DNA from: DASRIA01 sp963816975 | Lineage (GTDB): Bacteria; Actinomycetota; Thermoleophilia; Solirubrobacterales; JBBDJG01 | DNA length: 64,000 nucleotides | NCBI GenBank assembly: GCA_963816975.1 | Contig: CAWFMD010000006.1 | Location: forward strand, 744,001 to 808,000 | Reading direction: 5' to 3' | Shown here: one piece after another, positions 8,052-14,927 of the stretch | Position numbering within the stretch: position 1 is the first letter of the stretch | Layout: the number at the start of each line of letters is the position of its first letter | Position numbers and translations under genes: made by a program | The notes under the pieces: model-generated | What the model was told of the DNA's origin: nothing | Database searches by the model: none | Seen by the model: the letters and a program-made list of their open reading frames with translations, nothing else

Positions 8052-8462
8052 TCAGGTCGGCAGCTCGCCGAACGACTCCTCGTTCGCCACGCCGAGCGAT
8101 CCGTGCGACTGGACCAGCTTCCACGCGCCGCCCTCGTTGTGGAACACGGCCGTGAAGCGCAGGGGCACGCGGTTTCCGTCGCCGGCGTCCAGCGTGGGGC
8201 GGTCGGCGACCCAGCCGACGTTCCCGTCCACGTAGGCCTCCGGGTCTCCCGCCTGGAGCGCCATGCTGCCGCCCATCGCCGCGATCTGCTCCTTCCAGAC
8301 CTCCGCCACGCGCGGCCCGCTCCACCACTCCTGTGGATCGGTGCCGATGCCGCGGACCTCCTCGGAGTCGGAGAAATGCCGGTCGAAGAAGGACACGTCC
8401 CCGCTCGCAAGCGCCTTGTAGAACTGCAGCATGAGGTTCCTCAACTCACTGGACTGCTCCAT
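8052..8462 (-). CDS. SnoaL-like / NTF2-fold protein
   Basis: A 136-residue NTF2-like protein: an N-terminal helix with LMLQFYKALASGDVSFFDRHFSD, a cone-shaped beta sheet, and the terminal strand pair (FTAVFHNEGGAWKLVQSHGSLGV) typical of SnoaL_3/DUF4440-like small enzymes and binding proteins. Substrate unknown. A strong Shine-Dalgarno (GAGGAGGA) lies upstream of ATG 8462, inside the last codons of the dtxR-like gene (22-bp overlap), so it is probably the distal gene of that operon. Confidence 0.8.
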   Translation of the reverse strand: MEQSSELRNLMLQFYKALASGDVSFFDRHFSDSEEVRGIGTDPQEWWSGPRVAEVWKEQIAAMGGSMALQAGDPEAYVDGNVGWVADRPTLDAGDGNRVPLRFTAVFHNEGGAWKLVQSHGSLGVANEESFGELPT

Positions 8463-9163
8463 GGTTCCTCCTCACTCGTGTTGTCGACCTCGACTCGCAT
8501 CGCCGCCGCCAGCTCGCCCCCCAGCACGTGCACCTCACCGGCGAATCGCGCGAACAGTGGACCGCCGAATGGTTGGCGGTCGACTATCTCGAACTGCTCG
8601 CCGGGAGTGATGCCGAGCTCCGCAAGGTAACGGAGCATGCCCGGGTCGGAGTCGGAGACCCGCACGAACACCCCGCGCGCGCCCGGCGCAAGCGACGCGA
8701 GACACTCGGTTGCTCCCTCTTCGATCTCCAGGTTTTCGTTCGGGATCGGATCGCCGTGTGGATCTCGGGTGGGGTTGCCGAGCTTCGCCGCGATCAGCTC
8801 CTCGAGCTCGTCCGACAACACGTGCTCGAGCACCTCGGCCTCGTCGTGCACGCGATCCCACGGCACGCCCAGGGACTCCGCGAGGTACAGCTCGAGCAGC
8901 CGGTGGTGCCGCAGCACTTCGAGCGCCACGCGCCGGCCGCTGTCCGTCAACTTCACGCCCTTGTAGGGGACGTGCGTGACGAGCCCGAGATCGTCGAGCT
9001 TCTTCACCATGCTCGATGCGGACGCAGGCGTCACGTGCAGCCGCTCGGCGAGCGCGTTGGTGGTGACCGCGCGATCTCCCCGCTGCTCGAGTGCGTAGAT
9101 CGCTTTCGCGTAATTCTCGATCGCCTCGGAGGGCCGGGAGTTCTCGGCGCGCGCCGTGGCCAT
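8441..9163 (-). CDS. DtxR-family metal-dependent transcriptional regulator
   Basis: A 240-residue iron/manganese-sensing repressor. The N-terminal winged helix (SEAIENYAKAIYALEQRG, then LAERLHVTPASASSMVKKLDDLGLVTH) is classic DtxR/MntR. The dimerisation domain has VLRHHRLLELYLAESLGVPWDRVHDEAEVLEHVLS, with the His and Glu metal ligands in place. The C-terminal SH3-like FeoA-type domain follows (about residues 165-240). It is the last regulatory gene of the multicopper oxidase-ZIP operon (5-bp gap), so it very likely controls that operon through its own metal ligand. An operator candidate is at 11442-11457. Confidence 0.93.
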   Translation of the reverse strand: MATARAENSRPSEAIENYAKAIYALEQRGDRAVTTNALAERLHVTPASASSMVKKLDDLGLVTHVPYKGVKLTDSGRRVALEVLRHHRLLELYLAESLGVPWDRVHDEAEVLEHVLSDELEELIAAKLGNPTRDPHGDPIPNENLEIEEGATECLASLAPGARGVFVRVSDSDPGMLRYLAELGITPGEQFEIVDRQPFGGPLFARFAGEVHVLGGELAAAMRVEVDNTSEEEPWSSPVS

Positions 9164-9168
9164 CGGAC

Positions 9169-10380
9169 TCAGACGCTGATCAGCAGGCTCGTCGCGTACA
9201 GAATCGCGAAACCGGCGAGAATGCCCGCAACGCTTGCCGGATACAGCACGCGCTGCACGCCCCCATAGTTCTCGCGGATGCTGGGTACGAGCTGCTGGAT
9301 CACCTGCACGATCGCCCCGGCACCCGCGCCCAGCAGCAGCGCGGCGAGGCTGGCGTTGAAGGCCGAGGCGCCGATCCACGCCCCCAGGATCGCCGGCGCG
9401 CCCGCGATCGCGCCGAGCAGCACCAGCCTCCTCAGGGAGGGAGGCCGCGCGGCGACGGGCGCGACGATCGCCAGCCCCTCGGTCGTGTTGTGCAGCGCGA
9501 AGCCGATCACGAGGAACGCTCCCAGGGCGAGCGCGCCGACGGCGTAGGCAGATCCGATGGCGAGCCCTTCGCCGAGGTTGTGCAGCCCGATCGCGATGGC
9601 GATCAGCAGCGCTACGTGGCCGCCGTCCGCGCGCGCGGGCCCGCGGCCCTTGCGCCGCTGGAGCCATGACTCGACCGCCGTCAGCACGAGGTAGGAAATG
9701 ATTCCCCCGACGAACACCAGCGCCGTGCCGCCCAGCGCCTGCGACCCGCCGGCCGCGACATCCACTCCCTCGAGCGTCGCGTCGATCGCGAGAAAACCGA
9801 GCAGCCCGATCGTGAGCGCCATCAACACGCGCAGCCAGCGCGGGTCGATGCGGCGCACGAACGGCAGCCACAGCATGCCGAGGGTGATCGGGAGCATGCC
9901 CACGTAGAAGCCCAGCAGCGCCATCAGCCCGTAGAAGCCGAGGTCGGAGTCGGGAGTCTCGACCGCCACCGGTATCGCGTGGTCGATCGTCGCGCCCGTG
10001 GAGGTCACCAGTTGCACCTCGTAGGCACTCCCCTCGGTCCACGGGTAGCGCACGGTGACATCGGCCGTCTCGAGCCGCCCGACCGAGTCCTTCGACGTGG
10101 TGAAGTCGGCGAAGCCGTCGTTCACGATCACCTGTGACAGGGACACCTCGTCGGGACCGTCGTTGCGGACGCTGAGTCTGATCTCGCCGGGTTTCAGGAC
10201 GGTGCGCTCGACGGCCAGCTCCTCCACCGGCGGTCCCTTGCGGTCGCTCAGCCCGGGGCCGTCGAGCAGCGCAAACGTGCCCACGGCGGCCGCGATCAGC
10301 GCGAGCGGGATCACGCCGAGGAGCCAGGCGGGGAGCCGGCCGGCCTGCGCGTCCTCGTGCGTCGCCGTGCGCGCTTCCAT
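9169..10380 (-). CDS. ZIP-family metal transporter with extracytoplasmic N-terminal domain
   Basis: A 403-residue membrane protein. Residues about 20-42 form a first membrane anchor, then about 45-140 form a beta-rich extracytoplasmic domain (Ig- or cupredoxin-like). The ZIP core follows with 7-8 helices. Helices 4 and 5 carry the metal-site motifs HNLGEGLAIG and HNTTEGLAI, diagnostic of ZIP transporters (import of Fe2+, Zn2+ or Mn2+). The extra N-terminal domain is unusual. Its ATG overlaps the stop of the oxidase gene (TGATG), so translation is coupled. Confidence 0.88.
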   Translation of the reverse strand: MEARTATHEDAQAGRLPAWLLGVIPLALIAAAVGTFALLDGPGLSDRKGPPVEELAVERTVLKPGEIRLSVRNDGPDEVSLSQVIVNDGFADFTTSKDSVGRLETADVTVRYPWTEGSAYEVQLVTSTGATIDHAIPVAVETPDSDLGFYGLMALLGFYVGMLPITLGMLWLPFVRRIDPRWLRVLMALTIGLLGFLAIDATLEGVDVAAGGSQALGGTALVFVGGIISYLVLTAVESWLQRRKGRGPARADGGHVALLIAIAIGLHNLGEGLAIGSAYAVGALALGAFLVIGFALHNTTEGLAIVAPVAARPPSLRRLVLLGAIAGAPAILGAWIGASAFNASLAALLLGAGAGAIVQVIQQLVPSIRENYGGVQRVLYPASVAGILAGFAILYATSLLISV

Positions 10381-11432
10381 CAGCTCACCTCGAACAGGCC
10401 CATCCAGCCGAGCTGCGCGAACTCGGACTGGTGTGCGTGGAACATGAACTGGCCCTTGTGCGGGAAGCGCAGCTCGAGGATGCCGCGCTGCCCCTGGCAC
10501 TGCATGATCGTGTCGGTGAACTCGACCGGCTCGAGCGAGGTCCCGGTGGGGAAGTAATGGAAGAAGTTCGCGTGTACGTGGAACGAGTTGACCTGGTCGA
10601 ACTCGAGCACGTTCACGAGATAGATCCGCACCAGCTCGTTGCGCCGCACGCGCACCGGGTCGTGCATGTACGCGAAGCCCACCGTGTTGACCGCGTAGAC
10701 CTCGTTCGCGAGGTCGAAGTTCGTGTCGAAGCCGTTCATCACCATCACCAGCTCGTCGGCGTCCGGGCGGCCGCTCTTCGGATCGACGATGAAGGCGCCG
10801 TACATCCCGCGCGCGATGTGCTCGGCCAGCGGGTTGACGTGGCAGTGGTAGAGGTGCAGGCCGAAGGGCTCGGCTTCGAACTCGTACGTGACCGACTTGC
10901 CCGGCTCCACGATCCCCAGGCCGATACCGGGGACTCCGTCCATCGCGGCGGGATGGATCCCGTGGAAGTGGATCGTGTGGGGGTGGGCGGAGCCGTTGCC
11001 GAAGCGAATGCGCAGCCGCTCTCCTTCGCGCGCCCGCAGCGTGGGAGCGGGGGCGCGGCCGTTGTAGGTCCACGCCGGGAACTTCACGCCGGGCGCGACC
11101 TCGATCTCCTTGTCGTTCGCAACCAGCTCCCACTCACGCAGCACCCGCCCACTCGCCAGGCGGCGAGCCTTGCCGTGGTCGAAGTCACGCAGCAGCTCGG
11201 TGGGGTGGAACCCGTTGGCGGCGTGGTCGACGGTGGCCCCGGTCTTGAATCCGGGGTGGTCCGGCACGTTCCCGTGGCGGTGGGGCGTGGGTTGCGCCGG
11301 TGCGGTGTGCTGGTGGGCGTCCTGGGCCCGCGCGGGCGCCGCAAGGCCGACGCCACCGAGCTTGGCGACGGCGCCCGCGCCGAGGGCGGGGGCGAGGGAG
11401 GCGAGCATCCTCCTGCGGCTCAGGCGCTGCAT
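10380..11432 (-). CDS. Two-domain multicopper oxidase, Tat-exported
   Basis: A 350-residue protein. The N-terminus LSRRRMLASLAPALG is a twin-arginine signal ending near AQA-like APARAQ. Domain 1 has HTIHFHGIH and HLYHCHVNPLAEHIARGM, which supplies type-1 copper ligands (Cys, His, Met) and trinuclear-site histidines. Domain 2 has SFHVHANFF and FMFHAHQSEF, with histidines but no Cys, so the only blue-copper site is in domain 1. This two-domain layout resembles nitrite-reductase-like and small laccases. Next to a ZIP importer and a DtxR regulator, a ferroxidase or manganese oxidase role is plausible (inference). Confidence 0.9.
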   Translation of the reverse strand: MQRLSRRRMLASLAPALGAGAVAKLGGVGLAAPARAQDAHQHTAPAQPTPHRHGNVPDHPGFKTGATVDHAANGFHPTELLRDFDHGKARRLASGRVLREWELVANDKEIEVAPGVKFPAWTYNGRAPAPTLRAREGERLRIRFGNGSAHPHTIHFHGIHPAAMDGVPGIGLGIVEPGKSVTYEFEAEPFGLHLYHCHVNPLAEHIARGMYGAFIVDPKSGRPDADELVMVMNGFDTNFDLANEVYAVNTVGFAYMHDPVRVRRNELVRIYLVNVLEFDQVNSFHVHANFFHYFPTGTSLEPVEFTDTIMQCQGQRGILELRFPHKGQFMFHAHQSEFAQLGWMGLFEVS

Positions 11433-11457
11433 GCCGCAGGATTATGGCACGCCTAAA
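11430..11457 (-). promoter_or_regulatory. Promoter and candidate DtxR operator of the metal operon
   Basis: On the minus strand CATAAT (11446-11441) lies 8 nt before ATG 11432, a near-consensus -10 for a leaderless mRNA. It is embedded in the imperfect palindrome TTATGGC-AC-GCCTAAA (plus strand, 11442-11457), which resembles DtxR/MntR boxes. Binding there would block the -10 directly. Confidence 0.5.
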
Positions 11458-11491
11458 TCAAAAGTCGGCTATGGCGAATGTGCGGTTTCGT

Positions 11492-11776
11492 TCAGCCGGC
11501 GGGCGGGGCCTGGCCCTCGAACAGACGCCCATCTCGGATGCGCGCCGCCATCTCCTTGGACTCGGCGCGGTACGCGCTCCCGTCCTCGAACTCGATCACG
11601 GGCACGACCTGCTGGCCGCTGACCGCCTCGACATCCGCGCGCGCTCCGCGCCTCAACGGCGCCTTCACCACGTCGTAGTCGATGCCCTGCTCGTCGAGCG
11701 CCTTCTGGACGCGCCAGCAGGCATGTCCATCCATCTTCAAGAACATGAACGGGCACCGATGTAGTTTGACCGCCAA
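11492..11776 (-). CDS. Glutaredoxin/GST-N-like thioredoxin-fold protein
   Basis: A 94-residue thioredoxin-fold protein. The start LHRCPF aligns with the glutaredoxin active-site loop, but the second Cys is not adjacent; instead a second Cys occurs in GHACWRVQKAL. The cis-Pro strand is QQVVPVIEFEDG, and the C-terminal helix (ESKEMAARIRDGRLF) completes the fold. It may be a monothiol redox or glutathione/mycothiol-binding protein. TTG 11776 is chosen because GAGGAGG lies 6 nt upstream; TATGCT further upstream may be the -10. Confidence 0.75.
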   Translation of the reverse strand: MAVKLHRCPFMFLKMDGHACWRVQKALDEQGIDYDVVKAPLRRGARADVEAVSGQQVVPVIEFEDGSAYRAESKEMAARIRDGRLFEGQAPPAG

Positions 11777-11868
11777 CTCCAGCCTCCTCGGTTCGGAAGC
11801 CGCGAGCATAGCCCTCTGCCGGACGCCGGAACAAGCCCGCACGCCGCGTTGCAGCCTCCACGACGTCG

Positions 11869-11887
11869 CTGCAAACGTGTTTTGCAG
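11869..11887. repeat. Inverted repeat CTGCAAA-5-TTTGCAG
   Basis: A perfect 7-bp inverted repeat with a 5-nt spacer, about 95 bp upstream of the glutaredoxin-like gene and on the other side from the candidate RNA. It could be an operator or a short hairpin. Confidence 0.35.
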
Positions 11888-11940
11888 GGATTTCGCGTGA
11901 TGCTGGCGCTGAACGGGCGTTTATTTCTTAGGCGCCCCTC

Positions 11941-11969
11941 TTGCGCCCGTCTTGTACAAGTAATAGATT
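11941..11969 (+). promoter_or_regulatory. Putative promoter of the candidate small RNA
   Basis: TTGCGC (11941-11946) and TAGATT (11964-11969) are separated by 17 bp. The spacer contains the 10-bp palindrome CTTGTACAAG (11951-11960), a possible operator. No protein-coding gene follows on this strand for more than 300 bp. Confidence 0.4.
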
Positions 11970-11975
11970 CTGGCT

Positions 11976-12066
11976 CCTCTCCGTTCTCCCGGAGGGACAA
12001 AGGGGCGTCAAGAACCCCTGCTGTAACGCCTCTCGAAGCGCCCGGTTCCTCGGACCGGGCGCTTCC
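11976..12066 (+). ncRNA. Candidate structured small RNA with terminator
   Basis: This lies in the 304-bp stretch 11777-12080, which contains no gene. After the putative promoter come three consecutive stems: 11977-11983 with 11990-11996 (7 bp, one G-U), 12001-12008 with 12026-12033 (8 bp, one G-U), and the perfect 12-bp hairpin 12035-12046/12054-12065. There is no ORF of note. It matches no riboswitch class I know and could be a stand-alone sRNA. Transcription would be convergent with tRNA-Glu. Existence is inferred from structure only. Confidence 0.4.
12035..12065. terminator. Bidirectional hairpin terminator
   Basis: Perfect 12-bp stem with loop TCCTCGG. It is placed to end both the candidate RNA (plus strand) and tRNA-Glu (minus strand, 15 nt from its 3' end). 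No U-tract on either side. Confidence 0.55.
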
Positions 12067-12080
12067 CGTGTCACGGGGAG

Positions 12081-12152
12081 TGCCGCCACGGAGAATCGAA
12101 CTCCGATTTCAGCCTTGAAAGGGCCGCGTCCTGACCGTTAGACGATGGCGGC
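12081..12152 (-). tRNA. tRNA-Glu (TTC)
   Basis: A 72-nt cloverleaf: acceptor GCCGCCA/TGGCGGC, D arm GTCT/GGAC, anticodon stem CGGCC/GGCTG with loop CTTTCAA (anticodon TTC), T arm CGGAG/CTCCG with loop TTCGATT, discriminator A. CCA is not encoded. Confidence 0.93.
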
Positions 12153-12299
12153 GGGAGGCCTGATTCTAGGCGACGTCCCGCGGCTCCCGGCGGTGCTCGT
12201 GACCGGCTTCCGTTTGTGCCATCGAGAGCCGGGTAGGGGGTGGGGGTAACGCCTTTCTGGGATTGAGAGGCGGTTTTGCGTCTTCAACAGGAGGTCAAC

Positions 12300-12554
12300 G
12301 TGGGCATCGGAACGTCAATCTTTCTAGTCGCCGTGGGTGCGATCCTCAGGTATGCGGTCACCGGCAAGGTCGAGGGCGTCGACCTCGACGTGGTGGGGCT
12401 GATCCTGATGATCGTGGGCGTGATCGGCCTGGTGCTCACGTTCCTGTGGATGACCGTGTATGCGGATCGCCGCCGCGGCGCCGTCGTCGGTGACCGCGCG
12501 GTGGTGCGCGAGCCGGTACGCGAACGTGAGGTCGTCGAGCGCGACGCCTACTGA
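12300..12554 (+). CDS. DUF6458-family small membrane protein
   Basis: An 84-residue protein with two membrane helices (IGTSIFLVAVGAILRYAV and VVGLILMIVGVIGLVLTFLWM) separated by the short acidic loop GKVEGVDLDV, and an arginine/valine-rich cytoplasmic tail. This matches the DUF6458 family widespread in actinobacteria; function unknown. GTG 12300 is chosen because AGGAGGTC lies 5 nt upstream, a very strong ribosome binding site. Confidence 0.85.
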   Translation: MGIGTSIFLVAVGAILRYAVTGKVEGVDLDVVGLILMIVGVIGLVLTFLWMTVYADRRRGAVVGDRAVVREPVREREVVERDAY

Positions 12555-12625
12555 GCGCGCAGCCTGGTCAGGGACGACCGCGGCGTCCCCGGCCCCGGCA
12601 TGGACGAATGACCCTGTTTGCATGA

Positions 12626-12640
12626 GCCCCGACTCGGGGC
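12626..12640. repeat. Odd palindrome GCCCCGA-C-TCGGGGC
   Basis: A perfect 7+1+7 palindrome between the DUF6458 gene and the following small gene. It may form a terminator-like cruciform or be an operator. The rest of 12555-12682 shows only the purine-rich ribosome binding region before 12683. Confidence 0.35.
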
Positions 12641-12682
12641 ACCCTTCGACTCGGACCCGGAAGCGACCCGGAAGGGAAGGGC

Positions 12683-12925
12683 ATGCAGACGGAAGCAAGG
12701 ACGGACCCTGAACGCATCGCCGAGGAGGCACCCCCGGCGCTTCCAGACATCGATGCGCTGCTCTCCGAGCTCGGCATTCTCTACCCGGTCGTGACCTTCG
12801 CCGGGGGAGCAGGTGACACACCGCCGGCGGACGCTTGGGAGGCGCCGTCCGGCCGCTCGCAGGGACCCGAGGAGCGGCGGTTCGAGATCGACGCGCGCAT
12901 CATGGCCGGACTGCTGCGCCCCTAG
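12683..12925 (+). CDS. Small hypothetical protein
   Basis: An 80-residue protein with no recognised domain. It has an acidic N-terminal half with ALPDIDALLSELGILYPV, a low-complexity middle, and RRFEIDARIMAGLLRP at the end. The start ATG follows GGAAGGGAAGGG, a plausible ribosome binding site, and the reading frame shows the expected G/C-rich third positions. There is no signal or membrane segment. It is reported with moderate confidence because it is short and unsupported by neighbours. Confidence 0.5.
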   Translation: MQTEARTDPERIAEEAPPALPDIDALLSELGILYPVVTFAGGAGDTPPADAWEAPSGRSQGPEERRFEIDARIMAGLLRP

Positions 12926-12991
12926 GCCGAGGTCTGGCGAAGTGCCGCCGCGCCGCGCCCAAGGGGGTTCGTCTCGGCGCGGCGGCGCGTC

Positions 12992-13411
12992 TCACAGCCC
13001 CGCGGCGGACTCCGAGACTCGCCAGCCGCGGTCCCCATCTCGCTCGAGCATCGCTTGACCCGCTCCGATCGTCGGCCCCTCGACGCCGACCAGCGCAAAG
13101 CCCGCGCCCAACGACACCGAGGTGATCCGCGCGTCCGCGAGCGCCTCGACCAGTCGTGACTCGCGCTGGGCTGCGCGCTCCAGGATGTCGCTGCAGCTCT
13201 GACCAGCTTCGAACTCGAGCTGCTGGCGGCGACGGGAGTGCAGCAGCTCGCAGGCCTCGCCGTAGGCGCCGCCCGCGAAGGCGTCGTTGAAGCGCTCGAC
13301 CAGCTCGCGCACGCGCTCGGCGTTGGATCGCGGCTGATCTTCGCCGCCACAGGCGGGCAGCGCGGTTGCGGCCGCCACGAGCGCGATCACGAACACGCGC
13401 CGCGCGATCAT
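12992..13411 (-). CDS. Putative secreted lipoprotein
   Basis: A 139-residue protein. The N-terminus MIARRVFVIALVAAATALPACGG is a lipoprotein signal peptide with lipobox LPAC, so it is predicted to be anchored on the outer face of the membrane. The mature part is an alpha+beta domain (ERVRELVERFNDAFAGGAYGEACELLHS), resembling small NTF2-like/DUF4878 lipoproteins. ATG 13411 overlaps the stop of the beta-propeller gene (TGATG; an in-frame GTG lies one codon earlier), so the two are translationally coupled. Confidence 0.78.
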   Translation of the reverse strand: MIARRVFVIALVAAATALPACGGEDQPRSNAERVRELVERFNDAFAGGAYGEACELLHSRRRQQLEFEAGQSCSDILERAAQRESRLVEALADARITSVSLGAGFALVGVEGPTIGAGQAMLERDGDRGWRVSESAAGL

Positions 13412-14781
13412 CACCGCGGCGCCGGGATGCGTCGCACGCGCCCGTCCGCCCGCAGCACCCAGGCTGCGTCCTCGCCGATGGTCAGGTCGGCGATCCGTCC
13501 ACCGACCTGGACCGGCCCCCCGACCAGTGCGCCGTTGCGCGGGTCCAGACGCGTGACCACGCCGCTCTCACCGGCCACCCACACCAGCCCCAGCCCCACC
13601 TCGACGCTGCTCGGCCCGCCGGGCAGCGTGATCGGCCCGCCCCGCAGCCGGGCCGTGCGCGGGTCGATGCGCCGCACCACGCCGTCCTCGGGGATCGTCA
13701 CCCACACAGATCCGCCGCCGGCGGCAACATCGTGCGCGAAGCGCCCGAAGCGAATCTCGCGCACGAGCCTGCGGCTGCCCGACGCCCGGATGCGGGAAAC
13801 GCTCTTGCCCTCGCCGTTCGCGACCCACACCGCCCCCTCGCCCACGGACACGCCGCGCGGCCCACGCCCGACGGTCGGCGAGCGCCCTGTGACCCTGTTC
13901 GTCCGTGGGTCGATGCTGGTGACGGTGCGCTCCACCTGGTTGCTGACCCACACGGTGTCGTCGCCGACGTCGATGCCGAAGGGGCCGCGCCCTGTCCTGA
14001 TCGGGCCGGTCAGCTGGTTCGAGGCCGGGTCGATCCTCAAGACCGTGCCGCTCTGGTAGTTGGCCACCCACACGGCCCCCGCGCCCGCCGCGATGTCGAG
14101 TGGCTGGCGGCCGACCCGGATCGGGGGAGCCAGTGGCCGCCGCGTGCGGCGGTCGAGCTTCAACACCGTCCCACGCACCGTGTTCGTGATCCACAGCGCC
14201 TCCGGGGTGACGGCGATGTCCGACACTTCCGCGACCGGCCGGCTCGCCGCCCCGCGTGAGTCCGGCTCGGGATCATCGGCGCCGGTCACGAGCGCGGCCC
14301 CCACGGCCGCCATGACCGCGGCCGCCACGCCCAGCGCGGCCGCCGTCTCGCGCGGCCGCGCCGCGGGCAGCATGCGCTCGAGCAACAGGGCCGCCGGCAG
14401 ATTGAAGATCCAGGCCAGATAGCCGGCCAGGAGCAGCACCAGCGGCAGCGAGAGGCCGAGCAGGATCGTGGCCCCGATGCCGCCCGCCGCGGGGAGCAGG
14501 AGCAGGATCGAGAGCACCTCGGTGTCACGGGTCGAGACACGGCGAATCGCCCTGGGCAGGTCCACCGCCAGGTAGGCGGGCGCCACCAGGTTGACCAACG
14601 GGAGGACGGCCAGCAGCACACCGGCGCGCGGCGTCAGCCGGGTGGGTCGCGGTGTGCTGCGCCCCAGCTCCTTGTACAGCAAGAGCAACCGGAGCGGCCA
14701 GTACGCCCCGAGCGTCAGGCAGAACATGACGATCACGTAGAGCGGGCTGCGCACCCCAGCCGGTGTGTGCGGGCTGCTCAC
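13411..14781 (-). CDS. Membrane protein with DUF4234-like N-terminus and extracytoplasmic beta-propeller
   Basis: A 456-residue protein. Residues about 10-170 hold four to five hydrophobic helices; the first (VIVMFCLTLGAYWPLRLLLLYKEL) resembles DUF4234. After residue ~185 come at least six ~42-residue repeats of the type GxxPxxIxVGxGxVWVANxxxGTVxRIDPxT, the YVTN/Vgb-like beta-propeller. The propeller should sit outside the cell, where such domains bind ligands or other proteins. GTG 14781 is taken as start (TTG 14790 possible). It is coupled to the lipoprotein downstream, hinting at a membrane complex. Confidence 0.8.
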   Translation of the reverse strand: MSSPHTPAGVRSPLYVIVMFCLTLGAYWPLRLLLLYKELGRSTPRPTRLTPRAGVLLAVLPLVNLVAPAYLAVDLPRAIRRVSTRDTEVLSILLLLPAAGGIGATILLGLSLPLVLLLAGYLAWIFNLPAALLLERMLPAARPRETAAALGVAAAVMAAVGAALVTGADDPEPDSRGAASRPVAEVSDIAVTPEALWITNTVRGTVLKLDRRTRRPLAPPIRVGRQPLDIAAGAGAVWVANYQSGTVLRIDPASNQLTGPIRTGRGPFGIDVGDDTVWVSNQVERTVTSIDPRTNRVTGRSPTVGRGPRGVSVGEGAVWVANGEGKSVSRIRASGSRRLVREIRFGRFAHDVAAGGGSVWVTIPEDGVVRRIDPRTARLRGGPITLPGGPSSVEVGLGLVWVAGESGVVTRLDPRNGALVGGPVQVGGRIADLTIGEDAAWVLRADGRVRRIPAPR

Positions 14782-14798
14782 GCGACGCAAAGTTTCAG

Positions 14799-14827
14799 TT
14801 GGCGAGTCCTCACGGCTCGGCTATTCT
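14799..14827 (+). promoter_or_regulatory. Putative promoter of the PKD-repeat gene
   Basis: TTGGCG (14799-14804) and TATTCT (14822-14827), 17 bp apart, give a sigma-70-type promoter with a leader of about 95 nt. The start codon itself is preceded by AGGAGGGCAGC. Confidence 0.45.
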
Positions 14828-14927
14828 CCTTGCAGGCGCCGGTGCCCCGCTCGGCGGTACGGATACCTCCGGACGAGTGCGCCAAAGCGTCTGTGGATTG
14901 GTGGATTCCAGTGCCTAGGAGGGCAGC

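Noticed and set aside
9091..9669. Plus-strand frame rich in Arg/Asp/Gln opposite the ZIP and DtxR genes
   Set aside because: Shadow of the ZIP gene; the translation is low-complexity and lacks a start signal.
11976..12066. A known riboswitch class (glutamine, fluoride, ZTP, SAM, guanidine)
   Set aside because: None of the conserved cores of these classes matched, and no protein gene follows on the same strand within reach.
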